From an uncultured Bacteroides sp. (GTDB lineage Bacteria; Bacteroidota; Bacteroidia; Bacteroidales; Bacteroidaceae): a stretch of DNA of 64,000 nt. The DNA lies in contig CALUOO010000001.1 of the NCBI GenBank assembly GCA_944322345.1, positions 186,001 through 250,000 on the forward strand. The letters are read 5' to 3'. Of this stretch, positions 54,348 through 63,927 are shown piece by piece (the stretch's first letter is position 1; the number at the start of each line of letters is the position of its first letter). The position numbers were made by a program, and so were the translations under genes. The notes beneath the pieces were generated by a model. The model searched no databases, was not told the origin of the DNA, and saw only the letters and a list, made by a program, of their open reading frames with translations.

Positions 54348-55661
54348 ATGCATCTGAAAGGAATATACTGGACACTGTTCTGCCTTCTGCTGGCAATACT
54401 GTCCATACTGACATGGAGACTGATAACGGACAACACTGCACTTTTCTTTGTTGTCGAAAGTCTGATCCTGTGTACATTCATCCTGCTGTGGCAATTTTAT
54501 CGGAAAGTAGTAAAGCCACTCCGGAAAATCGGGAACGGCATGGACCTGCTGAAAGAACAGGACTTCAGTTCCCGGCTCAGTCACGTAGGGGAATTCGAGG
54601 CAGACCGTATTGTGGACATATTCAACCGCATGATGGAACAGCTGCGCAAGGAACGCCTGCATGTCAGAGAACAGAACCAGTTGCTCGACCTCCTGATCAA
54701 TGCAAGTCCGCTGGGAGTAATCATGATGGGAGACAATCAGGAAATCCGCTCGCTGAATCCGGCAGCCCGAAAGCTGATTGGCGAAGAACTGTCTGAAACC
54801 CTGGAAGGAAAGAAATGGGAAGACATCCATACCGAACTGGCCGACGGACTGGCTTCGTTGCCTGTAAATGAAACACGGACCGTCCGGCTGAGCAACTCAG
54901 GCATCTATCGCTGTTCGCACCTCACCTTCATGAACCAAGGATACAATCATCCTTTCTTCCTGATAGAAAGCCTCACGAGCGAAGTGATGAAGGCAGAGAA
55001 AAAAGCATACGAGAAAGTAATACGCATGATAGCCCACGAGGTGAACAATACGACAGCCGGCATCACCTCTACGCTGGACACCGTAAATCAGACACTGGCC
55101 GAGATGGAACAGACGGAAGAGATCAGACAAGTGACACAGGTATGCATCGACCGCTGTTACAACATGAGCCGCTTTATCACCAATTTTGCCAATGTTGTCA
55201 AAATACCGGAGCCACAGCTAAAGCCGGTAAATCTGAACAATCTGCTGTCGTCATGCAAACGCTTTATGGAATCGCTCTGTCAGGGAAGAGACATCAGGCT
55301 CCACCTCCGGCTATGCGACGCACCGCTTGTTGTACGGATAGATGCCTCTCTGTTCGAACAGGTGATAGTCAATGCGATTAAGAATTCAGTAGAGAGCATC
55401 GGACAGGACGGAGATATCTACATCACAACGACATCCACTCCTGCCTGCATGGAAATTGCCGACACGGGCACAGGCATCAGCAAAGAAACCGAAAGCAAGC
55501 TGTTCAGCCCTTTCTTCTCTACCAAACCAAACGGACAAGGCATCGGGCTGGTATTCATCCGCGAGGTACTCTTCAAGCACAGATGCGCATTCTCGCTAAA
55601 GACATATCCGGACGGGCTGACAAGATTCAAGATACAGTTCACGGACGGTGGTGGGAACTGA
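54348..55661 (+). CDS. NtrB-type sensor histidine kinase
   Basis: This 437-residue inner-membrane kinase has two adjacent N-terminal helices (about 5-25 and 31-50), so almost no periplasmic sensor. A HAMP-like segment (VVKPLRKIGNGMDLLKEQDFSSRL) and a PAS-like segment (about 112-205) follow. Next come the phospho-acceptor His230 in IRMIAHEVNN, N-box NAIKNSVESI and G-boxes DTGTGIS and GQGIGL. The ATG at 54348 follows the regulator stop by four bases; the frame opens upstream inside the regulator. With so little periplasmic sequence it may sense membrane or cytoplasmic cues linked to the exporter. Confidence 0.92.
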   Translation: MHLKGIYWTLFCLLLAILSILTWRLITDNTALFFVVESLILCTFILLWQFYRKVVKPLRKIGNGMDLLKEQDFSSRLSHVGEFEADRIVDIFNRMMEQLRKERLHVREQNQLLDLLINASPLGVIMMGDNQEIRSLNPAARKLIGEELSETLEGKKWEDIHTELADGLASLPVNETRTVRLSNSGIYRCSHLTFMNQGYNHPFFLIESLTSEVMKAEKKAYEKVIRMIAHEVNNTTAGITSTLDTVNQTLAEMEQTEEIRQVTQVCIDRCYNMSRFITNFANVVKIPEPQLKPVNLNNLLSSCKRFMESLCQGRDIRLHLRLCDAPLVVRIDASLFEQVIVNAIKNSVESIGQDGDIYITTTSTPACMEIADTGTGISKETESKLFSPFFSTKPNGQGIGLVFIREVLFKHRCAFSLKTYPDGLTRFKIQFTDGGGN

Positions 55662-55791
55662 TGCCGGCAACTGCCAAATGACAATATCCACTGAAACTCT
55701 TTTCTTTCCAAGAGCGTCATTTTGTACTGATTTTTCTTATCACGTATCTGTCCTCTTCTCTTCCTTCGCGACAGGCAGCCTTTCGGCTCGT

Positions 55792-55901
55792 GTCAGCTGA
55801 CCTTTCCCAACAGATTGGGTAACCTTTGCCAACACGTCAGCTAACCTTTCCCAACACGTCAGCTAACCTTTCCCAACGCGTCAGCTAACCTTTGCTATCA
55901 G
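55792..55901. repeat. 22-bp tandem array, five units
   Basis: Five units in exact 22-bp register (55792, 55814, 55836, 55858, 55880) share the core TAACCTTTCCCAACAC; unit starts read GTCAGCT except the second. Units three and four differ by one base. The array lies between the sensor kinase and the convergent SGNH gene. Confidence 0.9.
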
Positions 55902-55946
55902 CCCACTGACAATCAGCAAATTACAAAGCCGAAAACAGACATAAAA

Positions 55947-55976
55947 AAACAACCGGAAAGAAAATTCCGGTTGTTT
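55947..55976. terminator. Bidirectional terminator
   Basis: AAACAACCGGAA (55947-55958) pairs perfectly with TTCCGGTTGTTT (55965-55976). It can serve the kinase on the plus strand and the SGNH gene on the minus strand. Confidence 0.9.
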
Positions 55977-56082
55977 CCATACGGTTCGTATTTTTCAAAT
56001 GTAAGTTTTTTCTACCGTTCCGACAAGGTGTTTTCTGCAACTGCATCCATGCCGGGAGCAAAGGCTGACAGCTTCTGAGCCT

Positions 56083-56916
56083 TCAGAAGAGAGCCGGGAT
56101 TGCCAACAGCTGATAGAGCAATGTACGTGCCATCCGCTCCTGCCCCAATGTGTTGGGATGCAGACGGTCTGTCTCCTTGTCACGGAAATAGACCACCTGT
56201 TCGTCGACCATCGGATTCATTCCGCTGCATGCATTGAGGTCGATTACCGAAACTCCCCAAAGGCTGCCGGCTTCCTTTACAGCCTGCACATAGGCGTCGA
56301 TATACTCTCCGCAACTGTTCTGATAGCTTTCATCGGGTTGCACGTTGTCTTCTCCAAAAGTGGCATAGGCACGGTGCAGCGGAGTGAGCAATACAATCTG
56401 CTTGTCCGGAAAGAGCTGTTTCAGCCTGCTGATACCCACATTGATTCTGCCCTTATAGGTATTCCGGTCCATCACAAGCGTTCTCCTGACACGCGCCATC
56501 ATCTGTCCGCGGGCACCCTTTACCTGCTCCGGTGCTTCGGTAAACCATTCGCCGACAGGGATACCGGAGTTATAGTCGTTCGTCCCCATGAACACCAGAA
56601 TGGCATCTACCTCCCCGCCGTGCTCTTTCTTCAGCTGTTCCGCCTGACGGGGGACATCATCCCACTGCCTGCCGTTGACTGCACACACAAAGGACGTCGT
56701 GCCCAACCAGTCTTCCAGAAACGACCAATATCTCTTGACATCGGTATAACAGCCGGGATCGGTAATCGAGTCGCCGATATATCCGATCCGTACTCCGAAC
56801 CACGGATGACGCACCGTCCCGTTCTTCTCCACCACAGGCTTCTCCGGCTTGGGCTGTGCATCAGCCACCAGCCAGCCTGCGCAGACAAACAGCATAAGAA
56901 TAAAAAGTCTTTTCAT
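56083..56916 (-). CDS. Secreted SGNH/GDSL hydrolase
   Basis: This protein of about 277 residues has a signal peptide (FILMLFVCAGWLVADAQ). SGNH features are IGYIGDSITD with the nucleophile Ser, VDAILVFMGTNDYN with Asn and Gly, and the final DRLHPNTLGQERMA with Asp and His. It should be an esterase, for example a deacetylase of carbohydrate esters. An in-frame ATG at 56928 would add four residues. It is 27 bp downstream of the GH78 gene and most likely removes ester groups from the same glycan. Confidence 0.9.
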   Translation of the reverse strand: MKRLFILMLFVCAGWLVADAQPKPEKPVVEKNGTVRHPWFGVRIGYIGDSITDPGCYTDVKRYWSFLEDWLGTTSFVCAVNGRQWDDVPRQAEQLKKEHGGEVDAILVFMGTNDYNSGIPVGEWFTEAPEQVKGARGQMMARVRRTLVMDRNTYKGRINVGISRLKQLFPDKQIVLLTPLHRAYATFGEDNVQPDESYQNSCGEYIDAYVQAVKEAGSLWGVSVIDLNACSGMNPMVDEQVVYFRDKETDRLHPNTLGQERMARTLLYQLLAIPALF

Positions 56917-56943
56917 CTGTTCTTCCATTTAGCAGTCAGTATG

Positions 56944-59586
56944 TTACAACGTAAATTCCAGCGTATGCTCTCCCGCTTCGAGATGGGTTATCCGTTCTCC
57001 TTTCACATTATCGGGAGCATAGAATGTGGCTGTGCTGTTGGCAGGAACGGTCACACGACAAACAATCCGTTTTCCCTTGCGCTCCCACGCCGAACGTATT
57101 TCTCCGTATGGCGACCGGTGAGTGGCCTCGAATTTATCCAATCCAGCCGGAAAATTGGGACGAAGCAGAATATGCTTGAAACCGGGATATTCGGGATCGG
57201 GGAAAATACCTCCCAGCCCTTTGTAGAACCACCCGCCTATTTCTCCAAACATCATGTGGTTGTCGGAAATGTCGCGTGTGGCCTTCAGATCCCAGTTTTC
57301 CAATAAGGTAGTAGCCCCATTTGCCACCCAGTTGCCCCATGACGGATAGGTGTTCTGTACCGCCAGTTTGTAAGCCGTTTCAGCCTCGCCGTTTTCGCTC
57401 AATGCATTCAGGATGGCTTTTGCTCCCAACACACCCACGTCAAGATGGAATCCGGCAGCCTCAACCTGCTTCGCCAGATTGCGGGCTACCTTCTGCTTCA
57501 GCTCTTCGGGAACAATTCCCCACTGCAAAGGAACACTCTGCTCCGTCTGTACGCCACTGCCGTAAATACCGGTCTCACGGTTCAGGAACTTGTCATTGAT
57601 GGCATTTCTGATTTTCTCGGCAAGAGCCGTATAGTGGGTATAGTCGTCCGTCTTTCCAAACAGTCTGGCCGCGTTTGCCAGTATCTTGGTATCCACATAG
57701 AAATAAACCGAAGAAGTCAGCTCCTTATTGGAATGCGATTTTACAGGAACCCAGTCTCCCCGTCCCCATGAGGTCAATCCATCAGGAGCAATACGGTCTA
57801 CATAATCCACATAACGCTTGATGTTGTCATAACAGTCTGCCAGCAGTTTGCTGTCACCGTAGAACAGGTAGACGTTCCAAGGAATAATGGCGATGGTGCT
57901 TGTCCAGTCCAGTCCGTTGTCTGTTCCGTATCCCCATCCGCCTGTAGGAATAATATCGGGCAATACTCCATTGGGCTGCTGTTCGTCACGATGGTCGGCA
58001 AGCCATTTCTCATAGACGGTGATACCGTCGAAGTTGTAAAGGGCAGTCTCAATGGCAAGGTGTCCGTCGCCTGTCCATCCGTTTTTCTCACGCTGAGGAC
58101 AATCTGTAGGATACCCCATCAGGTTTGACAGATAAGAATTGTCCGACGCCCGACAGAGCTTATTGATAATCTCGTTCGATGCAGTCACCCATCCTATTTT
58201 CTCCACGTCGCTGTGTACGAAGTAGGCCGTCAGGCTGTTTTCGTTCAGCACAACCGGTTTGCTGCTGGTCACCTCTACATAGCGGAATCCTTTATAGTTG
58301 AAACGGGCGGCAAACTCATCCTCCCCCTCTCCGCTCAGAATAAGGATGTCGGTCTGAAAGGGGTCTGAACCATCTACCGGACGATGGTATACGTCGATAT
58401 TGGAGGTGTTTACCCTTCCGTTCTCGTACAGCCGTTCGCCATGTTTCATACGTACCACAGTTCCAGCCTCTCCTGCCACCTTGATATGAGTGACTCCCGC
58501 CATATTCTGTCCGAAGTCGAACACGTAAGTGGTATCATCCAACTGTTTCCACGACTTGACTGCAAGTGTATCCACAGCGCGTATAGGCTGTACCTGTTGC
58601 GACACTACGTTTTGCGAAGGAACGGCACGATAACCGATTCCATGCCATTTCGAGTCGTCGAAGTCCACAGTATTCCATCCCTTCTGTTCCAGACGGGCAT
58701 CGTAATGTTCGGCTGTATAGATGCTATTGAATATCAATGCACCCGATGACGTTTTCCAGTCTCTTTCAGTAGGAATCACCTCAACGCTTCCGTCCTCGTA
58801 AGTTATCCGCAAATCCATACAGAAGGCAGGACGGTTGCGCCACGGTGCACGGTGGAAATCCCATACTCCCATTGACTGATGGTTGTACCAGCCATTGCCC
58901 AGCAACACACCAATCGCATTCCGCCCCTCTTTCAGCTGAGAGGTAACGTCATACGTGACATAAAAATTCCGGCGGTCAAAACGGGTGTAAAGAGGATCCA
59001 GACGATGGTTCCCTATTTTCTCGCCATTGATATAGAGTTCATACAATCCGGCTACCGCTATATAAGCCCTTGCAGACCTGATTTTCTTCTTTGCATCGAA
59101 CACTTTACGGAAATAAGGAGCCGGCCGGAAATGGATATCTCTTCCATCACCAATCCATGCTCCTTGCCAATTGGACATTTTCATCATACCAGTCTCAAAA
59201 GTGCTGACACACGACGAAACCGGAGTCCGGTCTTTATCCCAAGCCTTGACTTTCCAATAATATTTTGTAAAAGGACGGAGCTCCTCTCCGGCATAAGTCA
59301 CCAGCATCTGTTCGGAAGGCTGCTTACCGGAGTCCCAAACCTTCCCCTGATTATTTACCACCTCCAGCGAATCTTCGCCTACAATAATCTGATAGGCAGT
59401 CTGTCGTGCACCCTGACGCTTGTCTTCCAGCTGCCACGACAACCGTGGGGTGGGATTGTCCACTCCCAACGGAGCAACCAGATGATCACAAGCCAAATGT
59501 ACAGGTTTACAATGTATCGGTTCCTGAGACAGTGCTGTCTGCAAGCCAAGCAGCAACAGTCCGGCCGAGATTGTCAGTTGTTTCAT
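56944..59586 (-). CDS. GH78 alpha-L-rhamnosidase
   Basis: This 880-residue secreted enzyme has a signal peptide (SAGLLLLGLQTALSQ). N-terminal beta domains (FEVN/YITV-type, with a rhamnosidase N domain at about 170-330) come first. An (alpha/alpha)6 catalytic domain then carries GYPTDCPQREKNGWTGDG around residues 490-507, which contains the conserved Asp and general-acid Glu of GH78. A C-terminal beta domain (PEYPGFKHILLRPNF) ends it. It should release terminal alpha-L-rhamnose from plant or microbial polysaccharides. It is co-directional with the SGNH hydrolase and has a -7 box at 59631. Confidence 0.95.
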   Translation of the reverse strand: MKQLTISAGLLLLGLQTALSQEPIHCKPVHLACDHLVAPLGVDNPTPRLSWQLEDKRQGARQTAYQIIVGEDSLEVVNNQGKVWDSGKQPSEQMLVTYAGEELRPFTKYYWKVKAWDKDRTPVSSCVSTFETGMMKMSNWQGAWIGDGRDIHFRPAPYFRKVFDAKKKIRSARAYIAVAGLYELYINGEKIGNHRLDPLYTRFDRRNFYVTYDVTSQLKEGRNAIGVLLGNGWYNHQSMGVWDFHRAPWRNRPAFCMDLRITYEDGSVEVIPTERDWKTSSGALIFNSIYTAEHYDARLEQKGWNTVDFDDSKWHGIGYRAVPSQNVVSQQVQPIRAVDTLAVKSWKQLDDTTYVFDFGQNMAGVTHIKVAGEAGTVVRMKHGERLYENGRVNTSNIDVYHRPVDGSDPFQTDILILSGEGEDEFAARFNYKGFRYVEVTSSKPVVLNENSLTAYFVHSDVEKIGWVTASNEIINKLCRASDNSYLSNLMGYPTDCPQREKNGWTGDGHLAIETALYNFDGITVYEKWLADHRDEQQPNGVLPDIIPTGGWGYGTDNGLDWTSTIAIIPWNVYLFYGDSKLLADCYDNIKRYVDYVDRIAPDGLTSWGRGDWVPVKSHSNKELTSSVYFYVDTKILANAARLFGKTDDYTHYTALAEKIRNAINDKFLNRETGIYGSGVQTEQSVPLQWGIVPEELKQKVARNLAKQVEAAGFHLDVGVLGAKAILNALSENGEAETAYKLAVQNTYPSWGNWVANGATTLLENWDLKATRDISDNHMMFGEIGGWFYKGLGGIFPDPEYPGFKHILLRPNFPAGLDKFEATHRSPYGEIRSAWERKGKRIVCRVTVPANSTATFYAPDNVKGERITHLEAGEHTLEFTL

Positions 59587-59630
59587 ACATGTAAAAAGAT
59601 TAGTCAGTATTAATAATAGAATTATAAGTA

Positions 59631-59638
59631 CAAAGGTA
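59631..59638 (-). promoter_or_regulatory. -7 box for GH78-SGNH
   Basis: Minus strand TACCTTTG is a perfect TAnnTTTG, 44 bp before the GH78 ATG. It gives this pair its own promoter beside the SusD-led operon. Confidence 0.5.
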
Positions 59639-59699
59639 ACAGGCTATACGAAAAAAAGACGGACAACCGTAGTTATTTTTTCGTTTTATATAACAAAAA

Positions 59700-59753
59700 C
59701 TACCTATAAGCAACAACTGGTTTTTGAAATGCCAGTTGTTCACCTATAGGTAG
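59700..59753 (-). terminator. Terminator after the NodB-like gene
   Basis: Two-part stem: CTACCTATA (59700-59708) with TATAGGTAG (59745-59753), and AACAACTGG (59712-59720) with CCAGTTGTT (59732-59740). On the minus strand it is followed by TTTTTG. It would end the SusD-led operon before GH78. Confidence 0.75.
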
Positions 59754-59873
59754 ACCATCCAATATCTATTGAAGCTTGGGTAATAACATGCCTGTAAATA
59801 TCTAGCTATTTATTCCCTGAGTCTGTCAGTTCATAGATTACAGTCATATAATGACTGAAAAAGCTTAGTTTCT

Positions 59874-61520
59874 TTATTTAAAATCACGGAACGAACAATC
59901 CACTACAAGCCTGTTGTTCTCCGGATTCAACACTACTGTATCTCCATTCTGCTTTATCTTTCCTTTCAGGCAGACAATGCCGTATGGGATACCTTTCTGT
60001 TCACCAGTCAACGAATCATCCCCTTCCACCTTCAAAGGTAATTTCTTTCCGGAAGCAACTCCAAGTTTCAGCATCCATGCATTGGGTGTTTCGCCCTTCA
60101 CTTCAATCTGTTTCTCAGACAAAGTGATTGTATAGACTGACTGATCGGTAGCCAAACACCGAAATAGCATCTTCTTATCTTTTACAGCCTTAACCTCAAC
60201 ATTTTGCAAGGCTACCTCTTTCTCAACTCCATCCGTCATTGTATAAAAACGAATGGCTGCATACTCTTCCGGTGTACTCCACAAGAAACCGTCTACAATA
60301 GGACAAGTAGTATAAACACACTGGTTAGAAGTTCCACGCTGCTTCAGATAATCAGATTCTATCCGTTCGTCAAACAACTGTATATCTCTGAAACGGATAG
60401 TCCGGTCATTCCACAAGAGATTTGTACGATAGAAACGGCTGTTGAACCATACTGTGCGATTACCGTTATCATACGTGTCAGTCAGTGCCGTAACAGAGGT
60501 AGGTGGTGTCACAGGATATTTCTTTTTAAACCAGCGTCCTGACTCTTCCAATGTTTCAATCCGAATATCCCCGGCCTGAGACAATGAATCAAGAATAGGA
60601 AATTGCATTTCCAGCCCTTTTCCCATGCCAGCCCAAGTAAAAGAGTTTTCCTGACCTGCCTGAGTATAATTAAAGCCAATACACGGATCTTCAAAGATAG
60701 ACTTAAAGAAACGTCGAACCCATTTCTCACTGCCTCCGGCGTCTCCATAAACAGGTTCCAACGTAATAACCCCTTGTATAGTATGTCCCAGTCCGGTATC
60801 ATACTGGTAGATAGGATCGCTACCCAACATCCGGAAAACCGGAACAGGAATTTGTCCTTCTTGAGTCTGTGCTGGCATATATCCGTTGAGACGGCTGGGA
60901 TAGTAAGCCTGATTCCAGTATCCACCCCACAGCGTATAGCCATCTGTTCCATATTGGTCTTTACAGTTACATGACGCTACAATACCATACTTTTCGTACA
61001 TGTATCCCAGTGTATGTGCATCAATAAACCATGAGCCTACAGAAGCGGGATATTTTCCAAAAAATTCCTTGAATTTCTCCATGTACACATCTACCAGTTT
61101 CTCACGTTCTTCGGGTGTATATCCTGTTGCGAAACCAACATCTGCATGCCAGTCCCACGGATACCGACCTCTCCATTTCAGTCCGGCAGCTTCTACATGC
61201 GGTTGAGTAATCTCCCACCATCCGCCAACTTCCGTTCCTTTCTTCATCTCCTCTTTCAACAATGACTGATAGCGGGGATTAATCAGCGCATCATATTGCA
61301 ACAGAAACGTCCCCTTCATATTATACTTATTCAGCAGCTTCACCTGTTCGTGTACCGTTTCATACAAAACATCCTCTGTAATTTTACTATCTCTAGGTTC
61401 CAACTGACGAATAAAGTTGATGATATTTACAATACGGGGAGAGGTATTATTTTTGGCAGTGACAAACGTCACCGCCAAAAGTAAAAAAGACATAATAGAG
61501 AATCTTAATTTCATTATCAA
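59874..61520 (-). CDS. Secreted NodB-fold-like protein of a polysaccharide utilisation locus (function unknown)
   Basis: This 548-residue exported protein has a signal peptide (MSFLLLAVTFVTA). The first ~300 residues look like a (beta/alpha) barrel of the polysaccharide-deacetylase/GH57 kind: KLLNKYNMKGTFLLQYDALI, then EEMKKGTEVGGWWEITQPH, then SWFIDAHTLGYMYEKYGI and CNCKDQYGTDGYTLWGGYWNQAYYP. The rest is a beta-rich C-terminal region. I think it may match a Bacteroides family of unknown function (DUF3863/DUF3864), but I cannot confirm this. The canonical NodB TFDDG motif is not seen, so deacetylase activity should not be assumed. It lies 27 bp after the DUF4998 lipoprotein gene. Confidence 0.6.
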   Translation of the reverse strand: MIMKLRFSIMSFLLLAVTFVTAKNNTSPRIVNIINFIRQLEPRDSKITEDVLYETVHEQVKLLNKYNMKGTFLLQYDALINPRYQSLLKEEMKKGTEVGGWWEITQPHVEAAGLKWRGRYPWDWHADVGFATGYTPEEREKLVDVYMEKFKEFFGKYPASVGSWFIDAHTLGYMYEKYGIVASCNCKDQYGTDGYTLWGGYWNQAYYPSRLNGYMPAQTQEGQIPVPVFRMLGSDPIYQYDTGLGHTIQGVITLEPVYGDAGGSEKWVRRFFKSIFEDPCIGFNYTQAGQENSFTWAGMGKGLEMQFPILDSLSQAGDIRIETLEESGRWFKKKYPVTPPTSVTALTDTYDNGNRTVWFNSRFYRTNLLWNDRTIRFRDIQLFDERIESDYLKQRGTSNQCVYTTCPIVDGFLWSTPEEYAAIRFYTMTDGVEKEVALQNVEVKAVKDKKMLFRCLATDQSVYTITLSEKQIEVKGETPNAWMLKLGVASGKKLPLKVEGDDSLTGEQKGIPYGIVCLKGKIKQNGDTVVLNPENNRLVVDCSFRDFK

Positions 61521-61547
61521 ATCAAATAGTAATAATATTATTAATAA

Positions 61548-62690
61548 TCATTCATAAAAACAGATTTCAGCCAATGCGGTATGTGGATCACTTGAATATC
61601 CATCCACTAACAGAAGTTTTACAAACTGAGTATCGACAGATTGTGAAAGTACAAAAAATTGTTGTTCATTTTGCACATGGTTCATTGTAAATGATTCTAC
61701 TTCGTCCCAGTCAATACCATTCTCACTTTTCAATACCTTAAAATTCTTGACCATATTATCTGTATTTTGACGAGGTGTCAGAGAAATAGCCCTAATCAGA
61801 TGCTTACTATTTAAATCAAAAGATAAATAATGTGGGAAACCAGGATGCTGTCCCTGCCACTGTGAATGCCAAAATGTATTAACATCATTATCTATAGCAT
61901 GCTTAGCCCATCCATTTTGCCCATTATTCTCTCCTGTTTCTTCTTGAGAGCTATAGCCATGAACACTTACTGATTCAATTTTACACAAAGGTGCAATCTT
62001 TTCCGATATTTTAGAAGAGAAAGTATCAATACATAATGTATCAGGCACATATTGTGTTACATAAGTAAACTCTGTCCCTTGTTTATAATCCTCAATAAGA
62101 CAGGTTTCTTGATTAGTTGCCACATGAACTGTATCTTCTTTATCGTTTTGGTTAATATAAGAAACTACGGTATAAACAGGTCCCAAAGTTTGATCTACAG
62201 GTAAGAAGCGAACAGTCAACCCATTCTCGACGGAAATAGGTGTTCCTTTCAAAGGGCGATTAATAAGTTGTGCAATAAAGTTTGCTCCATAAGAATCGCC
62301 AGTAGCATATACTGGAACAGATCGATTACCATATTGGTCATATGTATAAATTTCAAAATTATACAGATTCTCGGGCAAATTAATAATCTGTCGTAATGTA
62401 TCCACATTATCTGTACGCGTAACAGGGACATCCAAAGAATCCATTTTGGCATTCCAATAAATCATACAGCCTGTAACCTTGGGATCAGACATAAACAATC
62501 CCTCAATCATTACCCGTTCGTGTCCGGAATATACTTTGACTGAATCAATCTTACCGGTATACGATTTTATTCCATCTTTTAGGTATAAATCCTTATATTC
62601 ATCCATATCAGAGCATGCATATACACCTAATGCAATACATGTCGTTATCATTATTTTCTTATAAATATTCTTATTCATAATCTCCATCAT
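61548..62690 (-). CDS. DUF4998 / F5-8 type C surface lipoprotein
   Basis: This 380-residue lipoprotein has a signal ending LGVYAC, followed by the acidic SDMDEYKD. The first half is Ig-like (SVKVYSGHERVMIEGLFMSDPKVTGCMIYW, typical of DUF4998). Residues about 245-380 form a discoidin domain (WAKHAIDNDVNTFWHSQWQGQHPGFPHYLSFDLN and WDEVESFTMN). Such proteins sit beside SusCD and are thought to bind glycan on the cell surface. The start overlaps the previous stop as TAATG, indicating coupled translation; a second ATG lies at 62678. Confidence 0.78.
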   Translation of the reverse strand: MMEIMNKNIYKKIMITTCIALGVYACSDMDEYKDLYLKDGIKSYTGKIDSVKVYSGHERVMIEGLFMSDPKVTGCMIYWNAKMDSLDVPVTRTDNVDTLRQIINLPENLYNFEIYTYDQYGNRSVPVYATGDSYGANFIAQLINRPLKGTPISVENGLTVRFLPVDQTLGPVYTVVSYINQNDKEDTVHVATNQETCLIEDYKQGTEFTYVTQYVPDTLCIDTFSSKISEKIAPLCKIESVSVHGYSSQEETGENNGQNGWAKHAIDNDVNTFWHSQWQGQHPGFPHYLSFDLNSKHLIRAISLTPRQNTDNMVKNFKVLKSENGIDWDEVESFTMNHVQNEQQFFVLSQSVDTQFVKLLLVDGYSSDPHTALAEICFYE

Positions 62691-63895
62691 TAACGGTTAT
62701 CACCATATATCTGTATCTCTGTCATATCCAACCATGTAGTTCCTACCCAATTCAATATCTGTTTGAAACGTAAATATTGAGCTCGAGGAGCCAACGGATC
62801 AGCTATAACATCAAAACCAGCCTCTGCAAAGCGCTTGTCTTCATCACTCATCTGACCATATGGTAGACCAGAAGGTTTAATCACTTCATGACGTGACAAT
62901 AAGAACCATGAATCGTCCCAACTACCATCGGGATTTGGATTCTCTGATCCCCATATTTCTATAATACGTGGGCAACCTCTATAATAGTAGGGATGTATTC
63001 CACTAGGCATAAATTCCGGATATGTCCAAAATTTGATGCGGCTAATTTGTGCCAGTTGTCCAATATTTACCGTTACAAACGCAGAACTACCATCCAACGG
63101 TTGTTCAGTCATATATCGTACCGATGATGTTGTATTATTATCCCATAATTTATCTATTCCTCTAGATCCTTGGCGTTCAGGGGTATCCGTTCCATTTAAA
63201 TTGGCACCTCTATATCTGGATTTTTCCAAAGTTGTTTCATAATACGGTGATACAGAAGCATATATTGTATCTGTATAATTTTGGAATTTGTCACGGATTA
63301 CAGCTCCCATTTCATATTTCAAAGTATCAAGTCCTCTCAAGGTAGTATTAATATCTGTTGTAGATGTATAGATGCCCTCCATATTTACCCATTTATTTAA
63401 TGAGTCTTTATAAAAGACCTGAATAGCTACATCTGCTTTTGCCTTGTTTTCCGCCGTCACTTTAACACCCATAAAGTCTGCGTTTAAGGACAATGTACGC
63501 CGTATCTCCCAGATAGGGCTCTCGTCTGGACGAACAGTTATAATTACAGGTTCTGATGCGACCTCACTCTTATTGTACGAATAAATTTTCACTTCGTGCT
63601 CTTCTGTGTCAAAGAATCCATCTAATGTCATCGTATTAGTATAATACGAAGCACGAACCTCACGTTCTGCTCCACTCTGTAAGGTATATACAGCTTTCAC
63701 ATATAACAAGTTCTTGTCACGTGGCAAAGTGTAACGAAGAGTTACAGTACCAGGGCCAGATTTAACCTGAATATTAGAAACTTGTCCCGGAGGAGTTGAA
63801 TCATGTTCCAGAGGTTCTCTATTACCTTCCTCCTCACATCCACTTACTGCCCAAACAAACAGTAACAATGATACTATTTTAAAAAATGCTTTCAT
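62690..63895 (-). CDS. DUF4959/DUF5000-type surface glycan-associated lipoprotein
   Basis: This 401-residue lipoprotein has the lipobox VSGC followed by EEEGN. The N-terminal Ig-like domain contains DSTPPGQVSNIQVKSGPGTVTLRY (DUF4959-like). A middle domain has ETTLEKSRYRGANLNGTDTP-type sequence. The C-terminal discoidin-like part (IDKLWDNNTTSSVRYMTE, ITRIKFWTYPEF-type and IIEIWGSENPN) resembles DUF5000. It lies directly downstream of susD and is probably part of the outer-surface glycan-capture complex. Confidence 0.78.
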   Translation of the reverse strand: MKAFFKIVSLLLFVWAVSGCEEEGNREPLEHDSTPPGQVSNIQVKSGPGTVTLRYTLPRDKNLLYVKAVYTLQSGAEREVRASYYTNTMTLDGFFDTEEHEVKIYSYNKSEVASEPVIITVRPDESPIWEIRRTLSLNADFMGVKVTAENKAKADVAIQVFYKDSLNKWVNMEGIYTSTTDINTTLRGLDTLKYEMGAVIRDKFQNYTDTIYASVSPYYETTLEKSRYRGANLNGTDTPERQGSRGIDKLWDNNTTSSVRYMTEQPLDGSSAFVTVNIGQLAQISRIKFWTYPEFMPSGIHPYYYRGCPRIIEIWGSENPNPDGSWDDSWFLLSRHEVIKPSGLPYGQMSDEDKRFAEAGFDVIADPLAPRAQYLRFKQILNWVGTTWLDMTEIQIYGDNR

Positions 63896-63927
63896 TTCTA
63901 TTGTTTTTTGTTTTTACATGTGAATTA

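Larger units (their letters stand above)
55662..56082. other. 421-bp convergent intergenic region
   Basis: No gene is seen. It contains a 22-bp tandem array (55792-55901) and a hairpin terminator (55947-55976); nothing else recognisable. Confidence 0.6.

Noticed and set aside
56158-57306. Long plus-strand open frame of 382 codons
   Set aside because: It is antisense to the SGNH and GH78 genes, whose catalytic motifs are unmistakable.
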